Of a stretch of DNA of 64,000 nucleotides, positions 56,131-64,000 are shown one piece after another. The notes beneath the pieces were generated by a model. That model searched no databases. It was not told where the DNA came from and saw only the letters and a list, made by a program, of their open reading frames with translations. The DNA is from Myxococcales bacterium (lineage in GTDB: Bacteria; Myxococcota_A; Polyangia; Haliangiales; Haliangiaceae). The stretch covers positions 62,001 to 126,000 of the forward strand of contig JADKKI010000018.1 of NCBI GenBank assembly GCA_016720595.1, in the 5' to 3' direction. Position numbers and translations under genes: made by a program. Each line of letters starts with the position of its first letter. Position 1 is the stretch's first letter.

Positions 56131-57161
56131 CCGCGCTGCCTCCGGACCCACGGGCCGGAACACGCGACGGCCAGCACCACCACGCCTTGCAACATCTCGA
56201 TCAGCTCCTTCGGCACCTCCTCGGCGACCGACAGCCCACCGGCCGAGAGGAACCCGAGCAGCAGCGCGGCGACCGCGACGCCGGCCGGATGCGTGCGGCC
56301 GAGGAGCGCCACGCTGATCCCGAGCAGGCCGGTGCCGCGCCCGAGCCCCTCCTCGAACGCGTGCTTGTGACCGAGCACGAAGTTCGCGGCCGCGAGGCCC
56401 GCGAGCGCGCCGGAGCCGATCATCGCGAGCACGCGGACCCGCGAGACATCGATCCCCACGCTACGCGCCGCGGCCGGATCGCGCCCGACCGCGAGCCACG
56501 CCATCCCCCACGTGGTCCGCGCACGCAGCCACCACACGCCGGCGATCGCGACGATCGAGATCACGATCGCGGCGTTCGCCGAACTCCCGCCGAGCCCGAG
56601 CTGCGGCAAGCGCGCGCCCGGAGCGATCTGGCCGCCCGTCGTCGTCCCGCCCTGGAACAGCACCACGTTGCCGATCCACAGCGCGAGGCCTGCCACGATC
56701 GCGTTGAGCATGATCGAGGTGATCACCTCGTGTGCCTCACGGGTGACGCGCAACAGGCCGATCGCGGCGCCGACCGTGCCGCCCGCGAGCGCCGCACCGA
56801 GGAGGCACGCGGGGACTGCGAGGATCGCGGGCGCGTCCTCGGGCAGCGCGCGGCCGATCACCGCGCACGCGAGCACCCCCGCCGTGAGCTGGCCCTCCGC
56901 GCCGATGTTGAACAGCCCCGCGTCGAGCGCGATCGCGACCGCGAGCCCCGTCAGCGCGAGCCCGGTCGCCTTGTACAGCAGCTGCCCGAACCAGTACGAC
57001 TCGGTGAACGTGTGGCCCAGCATGTGCCACCACACGTGTCCCGGAGACTTGCCGACGATCAGCATCAGCGCGCTGCCGATCGCCACCGAGACCAGGAGCG
57101 CGATCACCGCCGCCTCGAGCTCGCGGCGGACGCTGGCGCTCGGACGCAACCAGCCGATCAC
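56127..57161 (-). CDS. ABC importer permease 1 (nucleoside-type)
   Basis: A 344-residue permease with about nine helices. ALDAGLFNIGAEGQLTAG is the BPD_transp_2 signature of NupP/YufP-type permeases. It forms a heterodimer with permease 2. The GTG at 57161 overlaps the ATPase stop (GTGA). The longer upstream frame is not supported because it runs through the ATPase gene. Confidence 0.9.
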   Translation of the reverse strand: MIGWLRPSASVRRELEAAVIALLVSVAIGSALMLIVGKSPGHVWWHMLGHTFTESYWFGQLLYKATGLALTGLAVAIALDAGLFNIGAEGQLTAGVLACAVIGRALPEDAPAILAVPACLLGAALAGGTVGAAIGLLRVTREAHEVITSIMLNAIVAGLALWIGNVVLFQGGTTTGGQIAPGARLPQLGLGGSSANAAIVISIVAIAGVWWLRARTTWGMAWLAVGRDPAAARSVGIDVSRVRVLAMIGSGALAGLAAANFVLGHKHAFEEGLGRGTGLLGISVALLGRTHPAGVAVAALLLGFLSAGGLSVAEEVPKELIEMLQGVVVLAVACSGPWVRRQRG

Positions 57162-58633
57162 GCGGCCCCCGTCATCAGCGCGCCGAGATCCTCGCGCGTC
57201 GTCCGCTCGCCCACGAGCTTGCCGCGCAGGATCACCACGATCCGGTGACACAGCGCGAGCAGCTCGTCGAGATCCGCGGAGATCACGAGCACGCCGGCCC
57301 CCGCCGTCGCCGCTGCGCGCAGGCGCTCGTGGATCCGTGCCACCGCGCCGAGATCGACGCCACGCGTGGGCTGCACGGCGACCACGGCGCGGAGGTTCGG
57401 TCGCGACAGCTCGCGCCCGATCACCACCTTCTGCTGGTTGCCGCCCGACAGCGCCTCGACCAGCGCGCTGGGATCCGGGGGACGGATATCGAGCTGCTCG
57501 ATCTGCGCGCGGGCGTTCGCCGCCACACGCGCGTGATCGATCCGGAACCGCCCGGTCAGATCGGCGCGCCCGAGGGCGAGGTTGTCGGCCACGGTCGCGG
57601 CTAGGACGAGGCCCCCGTGGTGACGATCCTCGGGGATGTGCGCGAGCCCGGCCGCGAGGCGCGCCGCGGGCGACGCGCGCGTCACGTCGCGTCCACCGAT
57701 CGTCACCGTGCCCCGCGCCCGCGCGAGGCCCGCGATCGCCAGGGCGAGCTCGCGCTGACCGTTGCCGTCCACGCCGGCGATCCCGACGATCTCGCCCGCG
57801 CGGACCTCCAGGCTCGCCGAGACCAGATCGCCGAGCCCGACATCGGACACCGCGAGGGCGACCTTCGCGGTGGTCGCCGGCGCTGGAGCCCTGGGCTGTG
57901 CCGGCAGATCGACGCCGACCATCGCCCGCGCGATCGCGGCGACCTCGAGGGGCGCGTCGCGGGTCGAGAACGTCGCCACTGTCTGGCCAGCCCGCAGCAC
58001 GGTGACGTCGTCGGCGACCTCGCGGACCTCGTCGAGCTTGTGCGTGACGATGATGATGGTCGTCCCGCTGGCCGCCAGGGTGCGCAGCGTGGCGAGCAGG
58101 CCGGCGACCTCGCCGGGCGTCAGGACCGCGGTCGGCTCGTCGAGCACGAGCAGCTTCGCGCCGTGATAGAGCGCCGTCACGATCTCCGCGCGCTGCGCCG
58201 CCCCGAGAGAGAGCGTCTCCGCGGTGGCCCAGGGGTCGATGGGGAGGCCGACCTTGGCGCCGGTGCGGGCGAGCGCGTCCGCCGGCGTGGCGAGGGCGAG
58301 CACCGGCCCGCCTTCGAGGCCGAGCACCGCGTTCTCGACGACGCTCAGCGTGTATGCCGACGCGCCGTGCTGCTGCACGATGCCGATGCCCGCGGCGCGC
58401 GCCGCGGTGCGGTCCCAGCGATCGATCGGGACCTGACGGTCGTCGACCTCGAGGATCCCACGATCGGCCCGGAGCACGCCCGCGAGGATCTTCACGAGCG
58501 TCGACTTCCCTGCCCCGTTCTCCCCGACCAGCGCATGGACCGTGCCGGGCCGCACCGTGATCCGGGCGCCCTTCAGCACCACGCAGCCCGGATAGGCCTT
58601 GTCGACCTCCGCCGTGATCGCTCGGTCCGTCAC
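57158..58633 (-). CDS. ABC importer ATPase, two nucleotide-binding domains
   Basis: A 491-residue fused ATPase of the sugar/nucleoside uptake type. First domain: Walker A GENGAGKST, signature LSLGAAQRAEI, Walker B KLLVLDEPTAVL. Second: degenerate Walker A GVDGNGQREL, signature LSGGNQQK and a Walker B-like region whose usual DEPT is replaced by QPTRGVD, normal for this family. GTG 58633 overlaps the BMP stop. Confidence 0.93.
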   Translation of the reverse strand: MTDRAITAEVDKAYPGCVVLKGARITVRPGTVHALVGENGAGKSTLVKILAGVLRADRGILEVDDRQVPIDRWDRTAARAAGIGIVQQHGASAYTLSVVENAVLGLEGGPVLALATPADALARTGAKVGLPIDPWATAETLSLGAAQRAEIVTALYHGAKLLVLDEPTAVLTPGEVAGLLATLRTLAASGTTIIIVTHKLDEVREVADDVTVLRAGQTVATFSTRDAPLEVAAIARAMVGVDLPAQPRAPAPATTAKVALAVSDVGLGDLVSASLEVRAGEIVGIAGVDGNGQRELALAIAGLARARGTVTIGGRDVTRASPAARLAAGLAHIPEDRHHGGLVLAATVADNLALGRADLTGRFRIDHARVAANARAQIEQLDIRPPDPSALVEALSGGNQQKVVIGRELSRPNLRAVVAVQPTRGVDLGAVARIHERLRAAATAGAGVLVISADLDELLALCHRIVVILRGKLVGERTTREDLGALMTGAA

Positions 58634-59697
58634 TTGTCGGGCACCACGATCGTGCCCTTCACGATCTCGTCGGACAGCTGATGGACCTCGTTGACGACCT
58701 CGATCGGGAGCAGGCCGCGATTGCGCTCGTCGGCCACGAACCCCACGCCATGCTCGGCGAGCCCCAGCTCGTGCAGCCCCGGCTTGAACGTATTGGCGAT
58801 CACGTCCTTGATCACGTCGAGCACCGCGACGTCCACACCCTTGACCATGCTGGTCACCACGCAGCACGGCGCGGCATCGTACTGATCGCTATCGACGCCG
58901 ATCGCGCGCGCTCCGTTGTGCCGCGCCGCCGCGAACACGCCATCGCCCGTCTTCCCCGCGGCGTGGAAGATCACGTCCGCGCCCTGGGCGTACTGCGCGC
59001 TCGCCAGCTCCTCTCCGAGCGACGGATCGGCGAACGCCTTCGGCTCCGTGCCCGCATAGGCCGAGACCACGCGGCAGGTGGGGCACACGTGATGAACGCC
59101 CGCCTCGTACCCGGCCTCGAACTTCCGGATCAGCGGGATCTTCATCCCGCCGACGAAGCCGACGACCTTGGTGTGCGTGATCAGGCCCGCGATCGCGCCG
59201 ACGAGGAAGCTGCCCTCGTGCTCGCGAAACTGCAGCCCGGCGAGGTTCGGCAGCGTCCCGATCCCGGGCGACGGGCTGTAGTCGATGCCGGCGAACTTCA
59301 CGTTCGGAAACGCCACGGCGAGGCGCTCGAGATCGGGGCCGAAGATGAAGCCCACGCCGATCACCAGATCGACGCCGCGCGCCGCCAGCGTGCGCAACGC
59401 GCTCTCGCGATCGGCGCCCTCCGTGGGCTCGATGAACTGGACCTCGACGCCGAGCTCGGCCTTCGCGCGCTGGAGCCCGCGCCACGCCGCCTCGTTGAAC
59501 GACTTGTCGTTCTTGCCCCCGACATCGAACACCAGCCCGACCCGGATGCCCGTGCCCGCGGCGCGCTCGGCGGGCGCCAGGAACACCACGCCGAGGATCA
59601 CCAGGACGGCGTTGATCCCGACCAACAGCGCGATCAGCCGACCTGTGGCGCCCAGGGCGCGAGGTCCGCCCGAGGTCGGTGTCGAGCGCGAGTCCAT
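58630..59697 (-). CDS. BMP-family substrate-binding protein
   Basis: A 355-residue binding protein (BmpA/PnrA type) with GLVFDVGGKNDKSFNEAAW, GVGFIFGPDLERLA and GVDSDQYDAAP. It would bind purine nucleosides outside the membrane. It has an N-terminal membrane helix (LIALLVGINAVLVILGVVFL) after a 30-residue cytosolic stretch and no lipobox cysteine, so it appears anchored rather than acylated. First gene of the four-gene importer. Confidence 0.92.
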   Translation of the reverse strand: MDSRSTPTSGGPRALGATGRLIALLVGINAVLVILGVVFLAPAERAAGTGIRVGLVFDVGGKNDKSFNEAAWRGLQRAKAELGVEVQFIEPTEGADRESALRTLAARGVDLVIGVGFIFGPDLERLAVAFPNVKFAGIDYSPSPGIGTLPNLAGLQFREHEGSFLVGAIAGLITHTKVVGFVGGMKIPLIRKFEAGYEAGVHHVCPTCRVVSAYAGTEPKAFADPSLGEELASAQYAQGADVIFHAAGKTGDGVFAAARHNGARAIGVDSDQYDAAPCCVVTSMVKGVDVAVLDVIKDVIANTFKPGLHELGLAEHGVGFVADERNRGLLPIEVVNEVHQLSDEIVKGTIVVPDK

Positions 59698-59723
59698 CCC
59701 GCGCGCACCGTAGCCGAAATCGC

Positions 59724-60596
59724 CTACAGGATGATCGGGCCGGCGCAGTCCGAGACCAGCGACGGATCGAACTTGATCGACCACTTGAACATGAAGCCGT
59801 TATCGGCCGGCCACAGGTCCGTCACCCGCATCGTCCACATGCCGTTGAGCTTGGTGTTGGTCAGCGAGGTCCAGGGCGCGATCGACTTGTAGTTCCCGGG
59901 GACCAGCTCCTGCGAGGAGCCGGCCGCCTGGGTCGGGCCGGAGGTACCGGTGGTGTCGAGCATCGGCACCGGAGCCGCCGGCGTCCAGCAGTACGTGGCA
60001 CCCGTGCCGGGGACCGGCGTGGCGGCGGTGTCGGCATCGTTGGCGAGGCCGAGATAGATCTCGCCGCCCGTTCGCGCGACGAACTTGTGCAGGATGAACA
60101 CGCCGCCGGATGGAGTGATCAGCTCCATCTGCAGGTCGCGGAGGTAGCTGTGCTCCATCTCGACGCACACGCTGAGCAGCTTCGTCGGATCGGCGAGCAT
60201 CGAGTTCATCGGGAAGCCGATGAAGTTCAAGGTCGAGGTGTACGACGCGTGGCACTCCTTCGCGACGCAGTTCGGGATCGTGGGATCCGTGCAGTCGGCA
60301 TCCGTCGAGCACATCGTGGACATGCCGATGCCATCGGGCAGCGCGAGCGGCGTGGCGGCGGGATCCTCGACCGAGCCGCAGATCGGGCACATCCCGACGC
60401 CGGAGCAGTCGATGTCCGAGCAGTCCGCGCGACCGTCACCGTCGTTGTCGATCGCGTCGTCGCAGACCTCGGGGCCACTCGTCGACGCGTCGGCGCCGGT
60501 CCCATCATCGTCGGCGAGCCGGCCGCGTCCCTCGGGGCCGCACGCGACGAGCAGCGAGATCAGGACGACGGCGACAGACGCGGCGGCAGTTCGCAT
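59724..60596 (-). CDS. Lipoprotein with DNDGDG repeat and P-domain-like C-terminus
   Basis: A 290-residue lipoprotein (cysteine 19, LLVAC). CDDAIDNDGDGRADCSDIDC is a myxobacterial calcium-type repeat. The last 150 residues match the P (proprotein convertase homo B) domain pattern: VCVEMEHSYLRDLQMELITPSGG, then GMWTMRVTDLWPADNGFMFKWSI. P domains normally follow a subtilisin-like protease; here there is none, so it may bind ligand or protease. Start ATG 60596. Confidence 0.75.
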   Translation of the reverse strand: MRTAAASVAVVLISLLVACGPEGRGRLADDDGTGADASTSGPEVCDDAIDNDGDGRADCSDIDCSGVGMCPICGSVEDPAATPLALPDGIGMSTMCSTDADCTDPTIPNCVAKECHASYTSTLNFIGFPMNSMLADPTKLLSVCVEMEHSYLRDLQMELITPSGGVFILHKFVARTGGEIYLGLANDADTAATPVPGTGATYCWTPAAPVPMLDTTGTSGPTQAAGSSQELVPGNYKSIAPWTSLTNTKLNGMWTMRVTDLWPADNGFMFKWSIKFDPSLVSDCAGPIIL

Positions 60597-60678
60597 GCGC
60601 GGCACTGTACGAGGACCGCAAGAATCATCAAGAGGAAAGCTCGTCGTGCACCGCGTCACGACCCGGCGGTCCGACCTA

Positions 60679-62025
60679 CTAGAGGATCGGGTTGTCGCTG
60701 CAGGTCGTGATCTCCATGATCAGATAGAGCAGCACGCGCTCCTGCGGGTAGAGGCCGGCGTGCTCGCCGTTCGCGGTCTGGAACGGCGTGTACAGCACCT
60801 TGCCACAGCCCGTGGGCTGGTAGGTCACGGCGATCGGGCGGTTCGCCGCGCCGGTGGTCCCGGGCTTGGTGCCGGTGACCCACGCCTTCGGCGCGTCGTA
60901 GACCGGGAGCCCCATGCTGTCGACGCCGATCTGCACGGTGTTGAGCTTCTTCACCCAGTTCCACAGATCGGTCACGACGAACGAGCTGGCGTTGTACATG
61001 CCGACGCCCGCGCCGGTCTCGGTGGGGCCGCTCTGCAGGCCGAGCCACGCCGCGAGGTCCGGATCGATCGCCTTGCCGTCCATCGATTCGTAGAGCCCAC
61101 CATCGGCATCGCCGGGGGTGGTCAGCGTGCCGGTGAACGTCGCCGGGTCGTACGTCCCATCGCTATCCGCGCCGGTGTCGCCGAGCACGATCTGCTGCGG
61201 GAAGGCGCGGTCCGCGAGCTCGCCCGACCAGTCCGTCACGTAGAGCTTGCCGCCCTCGTTGACGTAGCGGCGGATGTTCGCGAGCACGGTCTGGTTCTGC
61301 AGCAGCGCATCGATCTGACTCATCGACACGGCGCAGGGGAAGAAGATGATGTGGTACTTGCGCAGCTCCGTCATGTTCTGGAGCAGCTCGGTGACCGTGC
61401 CTGCGCCGGTGCCCGAGTACTGGAAGATGTCGAGCTCCGGGCCCTTCTCGCCGGCCGGGCTCGTGAACAAGTTGCCCGCCATCGTGCCGACGCCGAGCTT
61501 GCCGAGGATGTCCTCGATCTGATCGTTGGTGCCCTGCGCCATCGCCATCTTCGGCATGTAGCGCCCGGTCGGGGGATCCCACACGCTCGGCAGCGTGGTC
61601 TGCGCAGAGGTCAGCGCGAGCGCGCCCAGCTGCAGCTCGTACTCCGCCTCCATGCGGAACTGGCCCTTCTGGATCACGACCCAGTAGCGGCCCGGCGGGA
61701 CCTGCAGCGAGAAGCTGCCGTCCGCGCCGCTCAGCACGCCGCCGCTCGGCGTGGCCACGCACTGCTCGCAGTACACGTGGTCGGGGATCGGGTCGGGCTT
61801 GGTGGGGCTGACGTAGACCAGCGCACCTGCGACCGGAATCTCCTGGCCGAGCATCGCCTGGCCCGGGCCCTGGTTCGGCGCCCACACCTTGCCGGTGAGC
61901 TCGGCGAAGTTGCCGTTGCTGCCGCTGCCACCATCTCCACCGCCGCCGGTGTCATCACCGCGCCCCGAGGGGCCGCACGCCGCAAACGCGATCAGGATGA
62001 GCAGGGACCTGGTGGCAAGCCTCAT
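60679..62025 (-). CDS. Lipoprotein with carboxypeptidase-regulatory-like domain
   Basis: A 448-residue lipoprotein (cysteine 17, AFAAC). A Gly-rich linker leads to a beta sandwich (ELTGKVWAPN ... GADGSFSLQVPPGRYWVVIQKG) like carboxypeptidase regulatory or CnaB folds, with CEQC nearby. The later half (HIIFFPCAVSMSQ, IRRYVNEGGKLYVTDWSG, PTGCGKVLYTPFQT) resembles a class I glutamine-amidotransferase/ThuA-like fold without an obvious active site. ATG 62025. Coupling with the P-domain lipoprotein is possible. Confidence 0.68.
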   Translation of the reverse strand: MRLATRSLLILIAFAACGPSGRGDDTGGGGDGGSGSNGNFAELTGKVWAPNQGPGQAMLGQEIPVAGALVYVSPTKPDPIPDHVYCEQCVATPSGGVLSGADGSFSLQVPPGRYWVVIQKGQFRMEAEYELQLGALALTSAQTTLPSVWDPPTGRYMPKMAMAQGTNDQIEDILGKLGVGTMAGNLFTSPAGEKGPELDIFQYSGTGAGTVTELLQNMTELRKYHIIFFPCAVSMSQIDALLQNQTVLANIRRYVNEGGKLYVTDWSGELADRAFPQQIVLGDTGADSDGTYDPATFTGTLTTPGDADGGLYESMDGKAIDPDLAAWLGLQSGPTETGAGVGMYNASSFVVTDLWNWVKKLNTVQIGVDSMGLPVYDAPKAWVTGTKPGTTGAANRPIAVTYQPTGCGKVLYTPFQTANGEHAGLYPQERVLLYLIMEITTCSDNPIL

Positions 62026-62181
62026 AGGTGGCGCCATCCTAGGCCCGTGACCTCCCCGATCAAGCGGAAAAAGCGCTGGACCGCCCCTTGGGATCCCCGC
62101 GGGAAGCCTTAGCCTGTGTGCTAGGTTACACCGGGGTACGCGGGTAACCGCGCGGCATCAACGTCCGCAGGAGACGCTTCC

Positions 62182-63219
62182 ATGGGAATCATCAGTTTCA
62201 TCAAGGGTGGAGTGAAGGAGCTGGCGATCGCCCGCCCCGACGAGTTCAAGGACCAGTGGGTCTACAAGCACCCTGATCAAACGATCCCGATGAAGGCGCA
62301 GCTGACCGTCGATTCCGACGAGGTCGCGCTGTTCTTCAAGGACGGCAAGTTCGTCGGCACGTTCTCGGCCGGGCGCCACACGCTCGATGCCTCGAACATC
62401 CCGTTCCTCGGCCAGCTGGTCGACAAGTTCACGGGCGGCAACGTCTTCATCTGCGAGGTGTTCTTCGTCACGACGCGCGAGCTCGCGTCGATCAAGTTCG
62501 GCACGTCGATCGGCGACGTCCAGGACCCGCAGACGCAGCTCCGCGTCCGGATCATGGTGCACGGCGAGTTCAGCGCTCGCGTCATCGATCCCACCAAGCT
62601 CGTGATCGGCCTGGTCGGTCAGCGCGCCACCTCCAACGAGGGCTTCGTCGGCTGGTTCAAGAGCCTGGTCCAGAAGGTGATGAAGGACGACATCGCCGAG
62701 CTGATCGTCAAGCAGAGCTGGCCGCTCATGAAGGTCACGTCGGGCGCGTACACCGACGAGATCGAGGCCTCGACGCTGACCAAGGTGCGCAGCCAGATCG
62801 AGTCCTATGGCGTCGAGATCATCCGGTTCGGTGACTTCTCGATCTCGATGGACCAGGCGGACAAGGATCGCCTCGACAAGCTGGTCGAGCGGTTCGCGTA
62901 CGTCAACGCCTCGGGCGGCATGGCCGGCTACCAGCAGCTCGCCCAGGCCGAGATGATGATGGGCGCCGCCGAGGGCATGAAGAAGGGCGGAGATGGCGGC
63001 GGTGCCTTCCAGGGCGCGGGCATCGGCATGGGCTTCGCGATGGCGGGCCAGATGGCGGGCATGATGGGCAACGCCAACGCGAACGGCCCCAAGCCGCCGG
63101 GCGAGACCCGCGAGCAGATCATGTCCACGCTCAAGCAGCTCGGCGAGCTCAAGACCGCCGGGATCCTGACCGACGCCGAGTTCGAGGCGAAGAAGAAAGA
63201 GCTGCTCGCGAAGCTCTGA
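62182..63219 (+). CDS. SPFH/Band 7 domain protein with SHOCT C-terminus
   Basis: A 345-residue protein. The N-terminal half (TVDSDEVALFFKDGKFVGTFSAGRHTL ... VRIMVHGEFSARVIDP) is an SPFH-type fold of the YdjI/virion-core-like kind rather than flotillin, lacking a membrane anchor. A Gly/Met-rich linker leads to a SHOCT motif at the end (LKQLGELKTAGILTDAEFEAKKKELL). AGGAGA precedes the ATG. Such proteins often scaffold stress or membrane assemblies. Confidence 0.85.
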   Translation: MGIISFIKGGVKELAIARPDEFKDQWVYKHPDQTIPMKAQLTVDSDEVALFFKDGKFVGTFSAGRHTLDASNIPFLGQLVDKFTGGNVFICEVFFVTTRELASIKFGTSIGDVQDPQTQLRVRIMVHGEFSARVIDPTKLVIGLVGQRATSNEGFVGWFKSLVQKVMKDDIAELIVKQSWPLMKVTSGAYTDEIEASTLTKVRSQIESYGVEIIRFGDFSISMDQADKDRLDKLVERFAYVNASGGMAGYQQLAQAEMMMGAAEGMKKGGDGGGAFQGAGIGMGFAMAGQMAGMMGNANANGPKPPGETREQIMSTLKQLGELKTAGILTDAEFEAKKKELLAKL

Positions 63220-63254
63220 GGGTCCCCCGCGGCGTAGTACAAGGCGCCCTGACG

Positions 63255-63971
63255 ATGTCCCGCCTCGATAACCGCGCCTACTACGACGACTTCGCCGGCT
63301 GGTACGAGCGCGAGCGGCACCTGCCCTACCACCGGATGCTCGATGATCTCGAGGTCGAGATCGTCGAGCGGTACGGCGCCGGCAAGGACGTGTTCGAGGT
63401 CGGCTGCGGCACCGGCCTGATCCTCCACCGGGTGACGCGCTTCGCGCGCACGGCGGCCGGCATCGATCTCTCGGGCGGCATGCTCGCGCAGGCCGCCGCG
63501 CGCGGCCTGTCTGTCGCGCAGGCCTCGGCGACCGCGCTACCGATCGCGAGCGAGTCCGTCGATGTCGCGTACTCGTTCAAGGTGCTCGCGCACATCCCCG
63601 ACATCGAAGGCGCGCTGCGCGAGATGGCACGGATCGTCCGGCCCGGTGGCTGGGTGCTCGCGGAGTTCTACAACGCGCGTTCGATCCGCCGGCTGGTCAA
63701 GGCGCTCAAGCCGCCCACCGCCGTGAGCGAGCAGACACACGACGAGCACGTGTACACGCGCTACGACGACGCGGCGGCGATCCGGAGCTACCTCCCGCGG
63801 GACCTCGAGTGGGTCACCAGTCGCGGCATCCGCGTGCTCACGCCGATCGCCAAGGTCCACGAGGTCCCGATCCTCGGCACGGCGCTGCGCTGGGCCGAGC
63901 ACAAGCTCGCCGATCTTCCGGGCGCACGCGATCTCGGTGGGTTCCTCGTCGCCTGCCTGCGCAAGCGGTGA
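63255..63971 (+). CDS. SAM-dependent methyltransferase, class I
   Basis: A 238-residue methyltransferase with motif I VFEVGCGTGLIL, an acidic residue in GIDLSGGML, motif II ALPIASESVDVAYSFKVLAHI and motif III RIVRPGGWVLAEF. The acceptor substrate is not readable; the style matches quinone or small-molecule methylases. Its stop overlaps the GTG of the next gene (GTGA). Confidence 0.9.
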   Translation: MSRLDNRAYYDDFAGWYERERHLPYHRMLDDLEVEIVERYGAGKDVFEVGCGTGLILHRVTRFARTAAGIDLSGGMLAQAAARGLSVAQASATALPIASESVDVAYSFKVLAHIPDIEGALREMARIVRPGGWVLAEFYNARSIRRLVKALKPPTAVSEQTHDEHVYTRYDDAAAIRSYLPRDLEWVTSRGIRVLTPIAKVHEVPILGTALRWAEHKLADLPGARDLGGFLVACLRKR

Positions 63972-64000
63972 AGACGGTCATCGTCGGCAACGGCATCGTC
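63968..64000 (+). CDS. Start of a dinucleotide-binding protein (partial)
   Basis: Eleven codons before the window ends. The GTG overlaps the methyltransferase stop and encodes KTVIVGNGIV, the first strand and glycine loop of a FAD/NAD(P)-binding Rossmann fold. Product unknown. Confidence 0.5.
   Translation, partial: MKTVIVGNGIV

Noticed and set aside
55600..59880. Several long forward-strand frames across the importer operon
   Set aside because: They are shadows of the reverse-strand permease, ATPase and binding-protein genes, which have clear motifs and coupled starts.

Overview
This is a high-GC, gene-dense bacterial chromosome segment. Several traits point to the Myxococcota (former Deltaproteobacteria, plausibly near Haliangium/Kofleriaceae): about a dozen lipoproteins with lipobox cysteines, Cys-Gly-Cys tails followed by a membrane segment and an arginine cluster (MYXO-CTERM-like), DNDGDGxxDC calcium-type repeats, Cys-rich secreted proteins, a Ser/Thr kinase next to an ECF sigma factor, a hybrid histidine kinase and an NtrC-type regulator. 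The genus cannot be fixed from sequence reading alone. I see no rRNA, tRNA, CRISPR, phage or insertion sequence.

Layout. 0-8 kb: a clipped gene end, a lipoprotein, a long imperfect inverted repeat, polA, a zincin-like lipoprotein, plsX and an App1-like HAD phosphatase. 8-16.7 kb: a secreted PPC-domain lipoprotein, an NtrC-type regulator, a lipoprotein-Nudix-hybrid kinase operon, and a short-chain dehydrogenase coupled to a lipocalin-like protein. 16.7-25 kb: gcvT-gcvH, a large unknown lipoprotein behind three DNA dyads, then a kinase / lipoprotein / ECF sigma factor locus in which the same two-part promoter motif precedes two genes. 25.4-33.8 kb: a frameshifted glycine-rich lipoprotein and an operon of three DUF2330 paralogues plus a pentaheme cytochrome with a repeat-rich tail. 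Four genes here carry six reading-frame breaks as read. 33.9-41 kb: an amino-acid permease, HtrA protease plus esterase, trxB, a hemerythrin-like protein with an extreme low-complexity tail, and lgt. 41-55 kb: a DsbA-like pair of folds without cysteines, a PP2C-cNMP fusion, a sterol-desaturase-type hydroxylase, crotonyl-CoA carboxylase/reductase with its epimerase, a cation-efflux protein, an isochorismatase-like hydrolase, valS, a receiver protein and argS. 55-64 kb: a complete nucleoside-type BMP/ABC importer, two surface lipoproteins, an SPFH-SHOCT protein, a methyltransferase and the first codons of a dinucleotide-binding protein.

How genes work together. Many neighbours overlap by 1 or 4 bases (ATGA, GTGA, TTGA, TGATG), so translational coupling is common. 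Clear functional pairs are GcvT/GcvH, Ccr/epimerase, the four-gene importer, and the lipoprotein+sigma operon with a downstream target. Lgt is encoded in the same window as the many lipoproteins it would acylate. The most interesting unexplained modules are the kinase-ECF locus with its mapped motif pair and the DUF2330/cytochrome operon.
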